DNA of 64,000 bases, from contig NZ_LMCM01000001.1 in assembly GCF_001426245.1 (NCBI RefSeq), forward strand, positions 684,625 through 748,624, in the 5' to 3' direction. This stretch comes from Phycicoccus sp. Root101 (GTDB lineage: Bacteria > Actinomycetota > Actinomycetes > Actinomycetales > Dermatophilaceae). A program made the translations under genes and the position numbers. Positions within the stretch are counted from its first letter, which is position 1, and each line of letters begins with the position of its first letter. A model generated the notes under the pieces. It was not told the origin of the DNA. It was given only the letters and a program-made list of their open reading frames with translations, and ran no database searches. This document shows, one piece after another, positions 41,375-50,425 of this stretch.

Positions 41375-41380
41375 TAGGGT
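41375..41380 (+). promoter_or_regulatory. -10 box TAGGGT, leaderless, for topoisomerase IB
   Basis: TAGGGT is 6 nt before the ATG at 41387. Confidence 0.6.
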
Positions 41381-41386
41381 CCCACC

Positions 41387-42388
41387 ATGGCTCGCCTGCG
41401 CACCGTCTCCCCCGCCTCCCGTGGCTGGACCCGTCGCCGGGCCGGCAAGGGGTTCGTCTACCTCGACGCCGACGGCGCCCGTCTCCCCGCCGCCGACGTC
41501 GAACGCATCCGCGCCCTCGTCATCCCCCCAGCGTGGGAGAACGTCTGGATCTGCCCCGTCCCCAACGGCCACATCCAGGCCGTCGGGAGCGACGCGGCCG
41601 GCCGTCGGCAGTACCTGTACCACCCGGACTGGCGGATCAAGCGGGACGCCGCGAAGTTCGACCGCGTGCTGGGCGCCGCCGCCCGCCTGCCGGCCGCGCG
41701 CAAGCGGGTCCTCGCGGACCTCGCGCTGGAGGGTATGCCGCGCGGCCGGGCGTCCGCCGTGGCCGTCCGGCTGCTCGACCTGGGCTACTTCCGCATCGGC
41801 AGCGACGCGTACACCGAGGACAACGGGTCGTTCGGGCTGACGACCCTGGAGCGCCAGCACGTCACGCGCAAGGGTGACGTCATCGTGTTCTGCTTCGTGG
41901 GGAAGTCGGGGATCGAGCACTGCATCGAGATCGACGACACGGCCGCGATGGAGGCGCTCGACCGGCTGCGCAAGCGGCGCTCGGCGAGCAGGCGGCTGCT
42001 GGCCTACCAGGACGCGAAGCGGTGGTCCGACCTCGACGCCACCACGGTGAACGCCTACCTCGCCGAGCTGCTCGGCGGCGAGATGACCGCGAAGGACTTC
42101 CGGACGTGGCACGCGACGGTGCTGGCAGCGGTCGCCCTCCGCTCCAGCAACGAGCCCGGCGACACCAAGACCTCACGCAAGCGCGCCATCAAGGCCGCCG
42201 TCGAGGAGGTGGCCAGCTACCTCGGCAACACTCCCACCATCGCCAAGAACTCCTACATCGACCCGCGCGTCCTCGACAGCTACGAGTCGGGCACGACGAT
42301 CGACGTCGACCCCAGCCGGTTCCGCAGCCCCGAACGCCGTCAGGCCGCCATCGAGAAGGCCGTGCTCGCGCTTCTCGCGCCGAGCTGA
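41387..42388 (+). CDS. DNA topoisomerase IB
   Basis: A 333-residue poxvirus-type topoisomerase IB. Visible are RRAGKGFVYLDADG, the KFDRVL region, the active segment KRRSASRRLLAY and the C-terminal NTPTIAKNSYIDPRV with catalytic Tyr290. It relaxes supercoils by a 3'-phosphotyrosine intermediate. Bacterial IB enzymes are sporadic and usually non-essential. Start supported by the -10 box 6 nt upstream. Confidence 0.92.
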   Translation: MARLRTVSPASRGWTRRRAGKGFVYLDADGARLPAADVERIRALVIPPAWENVWICPVPNGHIQAVGSDAAGRRQYLYHPDWRIKRDAAKFDRVLGAAARLPAARKRVLADLALEGMPRGRASAVAVRLLDLGYFRIGSDAYTEDNGSFGLTTLERQHVTRKGDVIVFCFVGKSGIEHCIEIDDTAAMEALDRLRKRRSASRRLLAYQDAKRWSDLDATTVNAYLAELLGGEMTAKDFRTWHATVLAAVALRSSNEPGDTKTSRKRAIKAAVEEVASYLGNTPTIAKNSYIDPRVLDSYESGTTIDVDPSRFRSPERRQAAIEKAVLALLAPS

Positions 42389-42440
42389 GGGCCCGCCCCG
42401 GGGGCTGCGACACGTCATACCTCCATGGCACGATGGCGCC

Positions 42441-43934
42441 GTGAGCAGCGAAGAGCAGACCAAGCCGGAGAACCGCGCCCGCCCGACGACCGACGAGTTC
42501 CGCGCGTTCGTCGCCGAGGACTGGGCACCGCGCACCCCGGGTGCCACCGGGCTGAGCGAGGCCGCCCGGTATGCCGCGGACCGGCGTGCCGCCGTGAGCG
42601 CCGCCTACGAGGGCGACCGCCTGGTCATCCCCGCCGGGGGCCTCAAGGTGCGCAGCAACGACACCGACTACGTGTTCCGGCCCCACACGGCGTTCGTCCA
42701 CCTGACCGGCCTCGGCGGTGACCGGGAGCCGGACGCCGTCCTCGTCCTCGAGCCCCGCGACGACGGCTCGCACGAGTCCATCCTCTACTTCCGTCCCCTC
42801 GCGGGTCGTGACAGCGACGAGTTCTTCGCCGACTCCAGGTACGGCGAGTTCTGGGTCGGCGCACGCCCCACCATCGAGGACATCGAGACCGAGCTCGGCC
42901 TCACCGCCCGCCACATCGACGAGTTCGCCGATGCCGCGGTCAAGGACTCGGGCGAGGTGACCGTCCGCGTCGTGCGTGACGCCGACCGCGACCTCACCCG
43001 CCAGCTCGACGCCGCACGCGCCTCGGAGAACACCGATCAGGACGAGCTCACCGAGAGCGACGACGAGCTCGCCCACTTCCTCTCCCACCTGCGCCTGACC
43101 AAGGACGAGTGGGAGGTCGAAGAGATGCGCAAGGCCGTCGAGGCGACCCACCACGGGTTCGAGGCGGTCATCGCCGACCTGCCCGAGGCGCTGGCCAACG
43201 GCCGCGGCGAGCGCTGGGTCGAGGGCGTCTTCGGCCTCACCGCCCGGCACGAGGGCAACGGTGTCGGCTACGACTCCATCTGCGCCGCCGGCGACCACGC
43301 CACCACGCTGCACTGGATCAAGAACACCGGGGAGATCAACGACGGCGACCTCATCCTGCTCGACGCAGGGGTCGAGGTGGACTCCCTCTTCACCGCCGAC
43401 ATCACCCGCACGCTCCCCGTCAACGGCACCTTCTCCGACGCGCAGCGCGAGATCTACGACGCCGTGTATGCCGCGCAGGAGGCCGGCCTCGCAGCGGTCA
43501 AGCCCGGCAACAAGTTCTCCGACGTGCACGCCGCCGCGATCCGCGTGATCGCCGAGCACCTGCACTCCTGGGGTCTGCTGCCGGAGGGCGTCGACGTCGA
43601 GGGGACCCTCGACAAGGAGCACGGTCAGTACCACCGCCGCTGGATGGTGCACGGCACCAGCCACCACCTCGGCCTCGACGTGCACGACTGCGCGCTCGCG
43701 ACGCGCGAGGAGTACATGGACGCCGAGCTCGTGCCCGGCATGGTCCTCACCGTCGAGCCGGGGCTCTACTTCAAGGCTGACGACCTCAAGGCACCCGAGC
43801 GGTTCCGTGGCATCGGGGTGCGCATCGAGGACGACGTCCTGGTGACCACCGACGGCCACGAGAACCTGTCCGCCGGCATGCCGCGCACGTCCCAGGACGT
43901 CGAGGCCTGGATCGCCGAGGTCCAGTCCCGCTGA
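42441..43934 (+). CDS. Xaa-Pro aminopeptidase (aminopeptidase P family, M24B)
   Basis: A 497-residue M24B peptidase with an N-terminal AMP_N domain (DTDYVFRPHTAFVHLTGL) and a pita-bread catalytic domain with metal ligands in LLDAGVEVDSLFTADITRT, HGTSHHLGLDVHD, VLTVEPGLYF and GIRIEDD-like GVRIEDD. It removes N-terminal residues before proline, in the cytosol, with Mn or Co ions. GTG 42441 has CACGAT 6 nt upstream. A hairpin shared with the convergent PIG-L gene follows the stop. Confidence 0.9.
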   Translation: MSSEEQTKPENRARPTTDEFRAFVAEDWAPRTPGATGLSEAARYAADRRAAVSAAYEGDRLVIPAGGLKVRSNDTDYVFRPHTAFVHLTGLGGDREPDAVLVLEPRDDGSHESILYFRPLAGRDSDEFFADSRYGEFWVGARPTIEDIETELGLTARHIDEFADAAVKDSGEVTVRVVRDADRDLTRQLDAARASENTDQDELTESDDELAHFLSHLRLTKDEWEVEEMRKAVEATHHGFEAVIADLPEALANGRGERWVEGVFGLTARHEGNGVGYDSICAAGDHATTLHWIKNTGEINDGDLILLDAGVEVDSLFTADITRTLPVNGTFSDAQREIYDAVYAAQEAGLAAVKPGNKFSDVHAAAIRVIAEHLHSWGLLPEGVDVEGTLDKEHGQYHRRWMVHGTSHHLGLDVHDCALATREEYMDAELVPGMVLTVEPGLYFKADDLKAPERFRGIGVRIEDDVLVTTDGHENLSAGMPRTSQDVEAWIAEVQSR

Positions 43935-43936
43935 GT

Positions 43937-43974
43937 CGCTGAGCGAGGCGCGACGTGTCGTGCCTCGTTCAGCG
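43937..43974. terminator. Bidirectional hairpin terminator
   Basis: Inverted repeat of 13 bp with one mismatch (43937-43949 with 43962-43974) and a 12-nt loop between the convergent aminopeptidase P and PIG-L genes. It overlaps the PIG-L stop codon. Confidence 0.65.
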
Positions 43975-44712
43975 GCGGTCCACCACGTCGAGGGTCAGCG
44001 CCTTGTCGACGCCGGCCGCCTGACCACCCCACCCGAGGATCATGCCGATCAGCTCGGCCGGCTTGGGGAACGTGTCGGGCAGGGCCGCGTTGTAGGCCGC
44101 GTGGGCCTCGAGCGAGGCCACCGACTGCTCGACGTGGTCGGTGACGTCGACGAAGTGGGTGGGGGTGGGTGAGCCGCCGAAGCAGAGCCGCTTGACGTTC
44201 CAGGGTTCGAACCCCTCGTCGACCAGCTCGGGGAAGATCCAGCGGTTCCCGGCGTCGGCCACCGCGTCGACGCAGGCGAGCCCGACGGCCCGGTGGTCGG
44301 CCTGGTTGAGCATCCCCTGGACGAACCGGTCCCCGTAGTGACCGGTGACGACCACGTCCGGCTTGCGGCGCCGGATCTCGCGGGCGATGTCCCGGCGCAG
44401 TGGGAGCCCGTACTCGACGTTCCCGTCGCGGTGGTCGCCGAAGTCGACCTCGGTCACCCCCACGAGCGCGGCGCCGTCCCGTTCCTCCTGCTCGCGGACA
44501 CCGGCCGCCTGGTCGGGGTGCATCGTGTCGATCCCCGCCTCGCCGCGGGTCAGCAGGAAGTAGGTGACGGTCTTGCCGGCCGCGGTCCACTTCGCCACGG
44601 CTGCCGCGGTGCCGTACTCGATGTCGTCCGGGTGCGCGACCACGCACAGGACGGAGGAGAAGTCGTCACCGAAGTCGACGAGGGCGGGTCGGTCACCGGC
44701 GGGCTCGCTCAT
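43969..44712 (-). CDS. PIG-L family deacetylase
   Basis: A 247-residue protein with AHPDDIEYG (zinc ligands His and Asp-Asp) near residue 26 and NQADHRAVG with the later zinc His, the hallmarks of PIG-L/LmbE deacetylases. The group includes MshB and Mca of mycothiol metabolism; the sequence lacks features that would let me assign it to either. ATG 44712 has TACGCT 6 nt upstream, and longer in-frame starts are not preferred. Confidence 0.85.
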   Translation of the reverse strand: MSEPAGDRPALVDFGDDFSSVLCVVAHPDDIEYGTAAAVAKWTAAGKTVTYFLLTRGEAGIDTMHPDQAAGVREQEERDGAALVGVTEVDFGDHRDGNVEYGLPLRRDIAREIRRRKPDVVVTGHYGDRFVQGMLNQADHRAVGLACVDAVADAGNRWIFPELVDEGFEPWNVKRLCFGGSPTPTHFVDVTDHVEQSVASLEAHAAYNAALPDTFPKPAELIGMILGWGGQAAGVDKALTLDVVDRR

Positions 44713-44718
44713 CCCGGC

Positions 44719-44724
44719 AGCGTA
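44719..44724 (-). promoter_or_regulatory. -10 box TACGCT, leaderless, for the PIG-L gene
   Basis: TACGCT is 6 nt before the ATG at 44712 on the minus strand. Confidence 0.6.
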
Positions 44725-44825
44725 CGACCCGGCGTCCGTCCTGCCCATCCCCCGAGGTCACGCATCCAGGGACCGGCTGCGGGTGCGCCGCCGGGGACCG
44801 GCTGTGGGTGTGCCGGGTGGCTCCG

Positions 44826-45398
44826 TCAGGCGGGCGGGGGTTGCTGACCCGGGTGCGCCTGCTGCTGCCGAGCAGCCTCGAGGTTCGCCGGGGCCTGCGC
44901 CTGGGCAGCGGCCATCGGGTCCATCTGGGTGAGCAGCTCACGGGCCTGGGCGGCGAACTTGTGCTCGACGAGGACCTCGTACTGCGTGGCCACGACCTGC
45001 ATGACCGAGGTGAAGTCCCTCGGGCCCCGGGCGATCTGGTAGCCGAGGAGGCTCCACACGACGCCGAACAAGGCGCCGAAGGCCACCGTCGCGAGGATGC
45101 CGGACAGGCCCTGGTTGTCGAACAGGGCGAAGGCCGCGCCGACGAACAGGCCGAGCCAGGCGCCGGAGATGAGCCCGCCGAGGGCAGCCCGTCCGCGGGT
45201 CAGGCGTCCGGTCACCCTCTCGAGCTGCTTGAGGTCGGTGCCGACGATGAGGACGTTCTGCACCGGGAACTCGTGGTCCGACAGGTAGTCGACCGCCCGC
45301 TGCGCCTTGTCGTAGGTGTCGTACCGGCCCAGGGACATCGGGTACTCCAGCGCGAGGACGGCGCGGGAGCGACTGAGGGCGGTGGGCTGCGTGCTCAT
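44826..45398 (-). CDS. General stress protein 17M-like membrane protein
   Basis: A 190-residue protein. The N-terminal part (YDTYDKAQRAVDYLSDHEFPVQNVLIVGTDLKQLERV) is the general stress protein 17M (YflT) domain; two membrane helices follow at about 73-92 and 98-117, then a soluble region and a Gln/Ala/Pro-rich tail. The function is unknown. CACACT 6 nt before the ATG gives a possible leaderless start. It is divergent from the wall carboxypeptidase gene. Confidence 0.82.
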   Translation of the reverse strand: MSTQPTALSRSRAVLALEYPMSLGRYDTYDKAQRAVDYLSDHEFPVQNVLIVGTDLKQLERVTGRLTRGRAALGGLISGAWLGLFVGAAFALFDNQGLSGILATVAFGALFGVVWSLLGYQIARGPRDFTSVMQVVATQYEVLVEHKFAAQARELLTQMDPMAAAQAQAPANLEAARQQQAHPGQQPPPA

Positions 45399-45520
45399 GC
45401 CCCCAGTGTGTCAAAGCCCGCTGGACGTTGCCTGAACGGCCGGGGTCCGGTCCTCCCCTGTTCAGCCGTGACGGGGACACCACCCTCGCGCCCGTTCGGG
45501 GAAGGTGTCACTCTGGAGTG

Positions 45521-47227
45521 GTGTCCCCGGCCAGCACTCTCCGTCGCGCCAGGGCGGTCTCGGCCTGTGCCGCGATCGCCCTCCTCGCCGTCCCGGCAAC
45601 GGCGCACGCGGCACCCAGGGCCGATCCCGACGCCCGCGCCGGCAAGGCCACCACCCGGGACGTCGGTCCCGACGCCGGCCCGGTGCCGTCTCCCGTCACC
45701 GCTGCCGCCGCCCCGACCACGGACCGCCTCGCGGGCGCCGACCGCTACGCCACCGCCGTCGCCGCCTCCCGGGCTGCCTTCCCGAGCGCGAACCCGGCGG
45801 GCCTGACCACCGTGTACCTCGCCTCCGGGGCCGACTACGCGGACGCCCTGGCTGCCGGCCCGACCGCGGTGGCCCGTGCCGGCGGGCTGCTCCTCACCCA
45901 GCCCGACCGACTCACCGCATCGACGGCGACCGAGCTGCGTCGCCTGGCGCCCGACCGTGTCGTGGTCGTCGGCGGCGCCGGGGCGGTCTCCGCCAAGGCG
46001 ATGCGGGACGTCAGCGCCCTCGGCCTCCCCGTGAGCCGGATCTCGGGGGCCGATCGCTACGCCACCTCCGCGGCGGTCGCGCGGGAGGGCTTCCCGTCCG
46101 GCGCCCGCACCGCCTGGGTCGCCACCGGCCAGGGGTATGCCGACGCCCTCTCCGCCGGCCCCGCGGCCTCCGCCGCAGGCGGTCCCGTCGTCCTCGTCGA
46201 CGGTCGTTCGCGCACAGTGCCCGCTGCGACCAGCCAGCTGCTCAAGGACCTCGGTGTGACGACGGTGCGGATCGCGGGCGGCAGCGGGGTGGTCTCCAGC
46301 GGCATCGAGTCGGGTCTGCGGTCCCTCGTCGGCTCCTCGGCGGTGACCCGCTCCGCCGGCGCCGACCGGTACACCACCACGATCGCCGTCAACAGCCGGG
46401 CGTTCCCGTCCCTCTCCCGGGGGGACGCCTACGTGGCCGCGGGGAACGGCTTCGCCGACGCCCTCGCCGTCGGGGTGCTCGCGGGGCGGTCCAAGCGACC
46501 CCTGTACCTCTCCTACGCCTACTGCGCCAACGGTTCCGTGCGCACAGAGCTGAGTCGTACGGCCATCTCGAGGGTTCGGCTCGTCGGCGGTCCGGCAGCG
46601 ATCCGCGGGTACGTCGGGACGCTCGGAACCTGTGGGAGCCTGACGGCCGCGGACAGCCTGTGGGTGGTCGCCAACAAGCAGCGACGCCTCAGCCCCAAGA
46701 GCTATGCACCCAGCGGCCTCGTCCAGCCCGACGTCGCGACGATCAACGGCCACAAGCTCCGCAGGGACGCTGCCGCCGCGCTCAAGACGATGATCGACGC
46801 CGCTAGAGCCGAGGGCGCCGGTCGCATCGCGCTCCTCAGCGGCTACCGCTCCTACTCCTACCAGGTGCAGGTCTACAACGCCGAGGTCGCACTGCGGGGC
46901 GTGGCCGCCGCCGACAAGGTGGTCGCCCGGCCCGGCTACAGCGAGCACCAGACCGGACTCGGCATGGACCTGTCACCCGTGGGTGACCCCAGCTGCAACG
47001 ACTACCGCTGCATCGGCAACACCCCGCAGGGCCGCTGGCTCGCGGCCAACGCCCCCCGGTTCGGATTCGTCCTGCGTTACGAGAGCGGGCGCACCCCGAC
47101 CACGGGCTACAGCCCCGAGCCGTGGCACTTCCGCTACCTCGGCGCCGCGACGTCACGCGACTACAAGGCCGGTGGGTTCCACACCATCGAGGACTACTTC
47201 GGGTTGCCGGCAGCACCGAGGTACTGA
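45521..47227 (+). CDS. Secreted CWB2-repeat wall protein with VanY-type D,D-carboxypeptidase domain
   Basis: A 568-residue secreted protein. A signal peptide (RRARAVSACAAIALLAVPATAHA) is followed by three cell-wall-binding repeat 2 units, each marked by GADRYAT or GADRYTT and a YADAL/FADAL segment. The C-terminal part is a VanY/D-alanyl-D-alanine carboxypeptidase with SGYRSY, SEHQTGLGMDL and EPWHFRY (zinc ligands in the His/Asp/His motifs). It should trim peptidoglycan stem peptides at the wall. GTG 45521 is supported by CACTCT 6 nt upstream. Confidence 0.88.
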   Translation: MSPASTLRRARAVSACAAIALLAVPATAHAAPRADPDARAGKATTRDVGPDAGPVPSPVTAAAAPTTDRLAGADRYATAVAASRAAFPSANPAGLTTVYLASGADYADALAAGPTAVARAGGLLLTQPDRLTASTATELRRLAPDRVVVVGGAGAVSAKAMRDVSALGLPVSRISGADRYATSAAVAREGFPSGARTAWVATGQGYADALSAGPAASAAGGPVVLVDGRSRTVPAATSQLLKDLGVTTVRIAGGSGVVSSGIESGLRSLVGSSAVTRSAGADRYTTTIAVNSRAFPSLSRGDAYVAAGNGFADALAVGVLAGRSKRPLYLSYAYCANGSVRTELSRTAISRVRLVGGPAAIRGYVGTLGTCGSLTAADSLWVVANKQRRLSPKSYAPSGLVQPDVATINGHKLRRDAAAALKTMIDAARAEGAGRIALLSGYRSYSYQVQVYNAEVALRGVAAADKVVARPGYSEHQTGLGMDLSPVGDPSCNDYRCIGNTPQGRWLAANAPRFGFVLRYESGRTPTTGYSPEPWHFRYLGAATSRDYKAGGFHTIEDYFGLPAAPRY

Positions 47228-47247
47228 GCCCGCTCCCGGGTGCGCTG

Positions 47248-48459
47248 CTACGTCTTGAGCGCGAAGTCCTCGAGCAGGCGCCGACCGATGATCATCTTCT
47301 GGATCTCGGCGGTGCCCTCGCCGATGAGGAGCATCGGGGCCTCGCGGTACAGCCGCTCGATCTCGTACTCCTTCGAGTACCCGTAGCCACCGTGGATGCG
47401 GAACGACTGCTCGACCACGTCCGCGCAGTTCTCGGAGGCGAGGTACTTGGCCATCCCTGCCTCGAGGTCGTTGCGCTTGCCGGCGTCCTTGAGCCGGGCG
47501 GCCTTCACCATCATCTGGTGGCTGGCCTCGACCTTGGTGGCCATGTCGGCAAGGCGGAAGAGGATGCCCTGGTGCTCGGCGATCTTCTTGCCGAACGTCT
47601 CGCGCTGCTGGGAGTAGGCGATCCCGAGCTCGAAGGCCCGCATCGAGACGCCGCAGGCGCGGGCCGCGACGTTGACGCGGCCCACCTCGACGCCGTCCAT
47701 CATCTGGTAGAAGCCCTTGCCCGGCTCGCCACCGAGGATCTGCGCCGACGTGGTGCGGTGCCCGTCGAGGACGAGCTCGGTGGTGTCGACACCCTTGTAG
47801 CCCATCTTCTCGATCTTCCCGGGGATGGTGACGCCCTGCGCGGTCTCGCCGAAGCCGGGCTCCTTCTCGACGAGGAAGGTCGTCATGTTCTTGTAGACCG
47901 AGTCGGCGCCGAGGTCCGACTTCACCAGCACCGCAACGAGATTCGCGCTGCCGCCGTTCGTGAGCCACATCTTCTGGCCGGTCAGGGTCCACTCGGTCGC
48001 GTCGCCCTCGCCGCCGCCCTTGACGGCCTTGGACTTGATCGCCGAGACGTCCGACCCCAGACCCGGCTCGCTCATCGAGAACGCCCCTCGCACCTCACCG
48101 GTCGCCATCCGCGGCAGGTACCGCTGCTTCTGCTCCTCGGTGCCGTGCTGCAGCAGCATGTAGGCGACGATGAAGTGCGTGTTGATGATGCCGCTCACGG
48201 ACATCCAGCCCCGGGCGATCTCCTCCACCACGAGCGCATAGGTCAGCAGGGACTCGCCGAGGCCGCCGTACTCCTCGGGGATCATCAACCCGAAGATCCC
48301 CATCTCCTTCATGCCCTCGACGATCTGCGTCGGGTACTCGTCGGCGTGCTCGAGCTCCTGCGCCACCGGGATGATCTGCTCGTCGACGAACTCCTTGACG
48401 AGCTTGACCAGCTCGACCTGCTCGTCGCTCAGTCCGTCGGTCTGCTGGAGTCGGGACAT
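47248..48459 (-). CDS. Acyl-CoA dehydrogenase
   Basis: A 403-residue flavoprotein with the three acyl-CoA dehydrogenase domains: an N-terminal helical domain, FSMSEPGLGSDVSAIKS and WLTNGG of the middle domain, and RETFGKKIAEHQGILFRLADM with a C-terminal RIHGGYGYSKEYEIERLYREA. It oxidises an acyl-CoA to the enoyl-CoA and passes electrons to ETF. The closest look-alikes I recall sit in crotonyl-CoA carboxylase/methylsuccinyl-CoA gene sets, but the substrate cannot be fixed here. AAGGTGGC precedes the ATG. Confidence 0.88.
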   Translation of the reverse strand: MSRLQQTDGLSDEQVELVKLVKEFVDEQIIPVAQELEHADEYPTQIVEGMKEMGIFGLMIPEEYGGLGESLLTYALVVEEIARGWMSVSGIINTHFIVAYMLLQHGTEEQKQRYLPRMATGEVRGAFSMSEPGLGSDVSAIKSKAVKGGGEGDATEWTLTGQKMWLTNGGSANLVAVLVKSDLGADSVYKNMTTFLVEKEPGFGETAQGVTIPGKIEKMGYKGVDTTELVLDGHRTTSAQILGGEPGKGFYQMMDGVEVGRVNVAARACGVSMRAFELGIAYSQQRETFGKKIAEHQGILFRLADMATKVEASHQMMVKAARLKDAGKRNDLEAGMAKYLASENCADVVEQSFRIHGGYGYSKEYEIERLYREAPMLLIGEGTAEIQKMIIGRRLLEDFALKT

Positions 48460-48747
48460 CCGGGGATCGCCACCTTGCGTTCGCGGGAAAGGAAACCTCC
48501 CGCGAGTATGCCGAGCGGCTCGGTCCCGGCACAGGTTCAGCTCGTGTGAGCCTCCCCACCCGCGGGGAGGTGCAGCGTCGGTAAATCGGTGGCGGGGCGG
48601 CATACCGGTCTGTCACGCTCTCACCGGAAGCGCTGGGCAGCCGAGCCCGCGCCCGAGCTCCACACCGGAAGAGACGGAGGGTCGAGATGTCCACGACGGT
48701 CCCGGGCACCACCTGTGCCCTCTCCCCTCTTCCCTTGGAGTTCACCC
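48460..48747. other. Divergent intergenic region with hairpins and two GTATGCC-type motifs
   Basis: A 288-bp gap between the divergent acyl-CoA dehydrogenase and RIO kinase genes. It holds two small stems (48482-48488 with 48498-48504; 48551-48557 with 48564-48570) and both orientations of the heptamer (48506 and 48599). Both genes have SD-led starts, so promoters and leaders for both should lie here. No small gene is evident. Confidence 0.45.
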
Positions 48748-49602
48748 ATGCAGTTCAAGGAGTCCGCGGCCCTTCCAGGGGCTGACCTCTTCTCGTTCGA
48801 CAGCCTTCCCGACGACCCGCCCGAGGGCGAGCGCTGGTCGAGCTGGGACGGTGCCACGCACGGTCCGAAACCCCGACCCGACTGGGTCATCACCGCGCTC
48901 GGCGCCGTCGAGACCGACCTCGGCGTCCTCAAGACGGGCAAGGAGGCGGACGTCCACATCGTCCGTCGCTGGATCCCCGACGGCACGACCGAGCCGGCGG
49001 TCGACAGCTTCCTCGCCGCCAAGCGCTACCGCACCGGCGAGCACCGGATGTTCCACCGCGACGCCGGCTACCAGGAGGGACGCCGGGTCCGTCGCAGCCG
49101 CGAGATGCGAGCCATGGCACGACGCACCGAGTTCGGCAGGGAGCTGCTCTCCGGGCAGTGGGCCATCGCGGAGTTCGAGGCCCTGGGAACGTTGTGGGAG
49201 ATGGGGATCCCCGTTCCCTACCCCGTGCAGCTCAGCGATCGCGAGATGCTCATGGAGTTCATCGGCGCCGACGGAGTGGCCGCACCGCGGCTGGCCCAGG
49301 CGCGACCGGAGGCGGCCCTGCTGCCCGAGCTCTTCGAGCAGCTGCGTTCGGTCATGGTCGTCCTGGCGGAGCGGGGCTGGACCCACGGCGACCTCTCGCC
49401 GTACAACGTCCTGCTCCACCACGACCGCCTCGTCGTCATCGACTGGCCCCAGATCGTCGACATCATCGGCAACCCGCGCGGGTTCGAGTTCCTGGAGCGC
49501 GACGTCACGAACATGTGCCGCTGGTTCACCACCCGGGGCCTGGCGGTCGACGAGGGCGAGCTCCTCGGTGACCTCGTCGCCGCCTCGACCGCCCGGTGGT
49601 GA
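48748..49602 (+). CDS. RIO-type atypical serine kinase
   Basis: A 284-residue kinase of the RIO family: GKEADVHIVRRW for the nucleotide loop (GKEANVY type), a lysine in AAKRYRTGEHRMF, catalytic loop HGDLSPYNVLL and metal-binding IDWPQ. RIO kinases are ATPases or kinases linked to ribosome maturation in archaea and eukaryotes; bacterial members are less studied. GGAG precedes the ATG by 9 nt. It precedes a Tat lipoprotein esterase gene on the same strand. Confidence 0.88.
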   Translation: MQFKESAALPGADLFSFDSLPDDPPEGERWSSWDGATHGPKPRPDWVITALGAVETDLGVLKTGKEADVHIVRRWIPDGTTEPAVDSFLAAKRYRTGEHRMFHRDAGYQEGRRVRRSREMRAMARRTEFGRELLSGQWAIAEFEALGTLWEMGIPVPYPVQLSDREMLMEFIGADGVAAPRLAQARPEAALLPELFEQLRSVMVVLAERGWTHGDLSPYNVLLHHDRLVVIDWPQIVDIIGNPRGFEFLERDVTNMCRWFTTRGLAVDEGELLGDLVAASTARW

Positions 49603-49635
49603 GGCGCGGCGACCGAGCGCCCAGCGGGGCGCGGC

Positions 49636-49641
49636 TAGGCT
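49636..49641 (+). promoter_or_regulatory. -10 box TAGGCT, leaderless, for the esterase
   Basis: TAGGCT is 6 nt before the ATG at 49648. Confidence 0.6.
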
Positions 49642-49647
49642 CGCGGC

Positions 49648-50415
49648 ATGTCCACGGTGAGCCGGCGCGGGGTGCTCCTCGGCGCAGCCGGAGCAGCTCT
49701 CGGCCTCGCGGGGTGCGGCGCCAGCGGCCCCCGGCGCCGGTCCGGGACCCTGCGCAGCCGTCACTGGCCGGACCACGACATCCGGTGGGAGATGGCCCTC
49801 CCCGACTCCGGGCGCGGCGCCAGCCCGCTCGTCGTCGTCCTGCACGGCAAGAGCGGCAGCGCGCGCTCGGCGTTCGACTCGCTGCACCTCGACGAGCACG
49901 TGGCGGCGACCGGGCTCACCATCGCCTCGGTCGACGGCGGCGACTCCTACTGGCACCGGCGCCGCAGCGGCGTGGACACGGGGGCCATGGTCGTCGACGA
50001 CTTCCTGCCGCTCGCCCGCAACGAGGGCGGGTACGGCGGCCCGGTGGCCCTCCTCGGGTGGTCGATGGGCGGCTACGGGGCCCTGTTGCTGGCGTCACAG
50101 CTCGGTCGTGAGGGCGTGGGCGCCGTGGTCGCCGAGAGTGCGGCCCTCTGGACCGGCCCGGGCGCGAGCGCCTCGGGTGCGTTCGACGACCGGGAGGACT
50201 TCGTCGCGCACGACGTGTTCGACCGGGCCGACGTCCTCGCGGGCCTCCCCGTCCGGCTCGACTGCGGGGACCGCGACCCCTTCGTGGCGGCGAACCGTGC
50301 CTTCGCGAAGGTACTCCCGTCAGCGACCCTGACCGTCGACGCCGGAGGCCACACGAACACCTACTGGCGCGAGCACGCCCGGGGCCAGCTCGAGTGGATC
50401 GCCAAGCAGCTCTGA
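49648..50415 (+). CDS. Alpha/beta hydrolase, probable Tat-exported lipoprotein esterase
   Basis: A 255-residue protein with SRRGVLLGAAGAALGLAGC at the N-terminus: a twin-arginine motif and a lipobox (LAGC) predict Tat export and lipid anchoring. The mature part has VVLHGKSG, nucleophile elbow GWSMGGYGA, Asp in DCGDRDPF and His in GGHTNTYW, a complete alpha/beta hydrolase triad related to the esterase D/feruloyl esterase group. Substrate unknown. Confidence 0.82.
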   Translation: MSTVSRRGVLLGAAGAALGLAGCGASGPRRRSGTLRSRHWPDHDIRWEMALPDSGRGASPLVVVLHGKSGSARSAFDSLHLDEHVAATGLTIASVDGGDSYWHRRRSGVDTGAMVVDDFLPLARNEGGYGGPVALLGWSMGGYGALLLASQLGREGVGAVVAESAALWTGPGASASGAFDDREDFVAHDVFDRADVLAGLPVRLDCGDRDPFVAANRAFAKVLPSATLTVDAGGHTNTYWREHARGQLEWIAKQL

Positions 50416-50425
50416 GCGATCCGCG

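Noticed and set aside
39803-42112. A 769-codon frame antisense to glpD and topoisomerase IB
   Set aside because: Both sense genes are clear families; the antisense frame has no domain.
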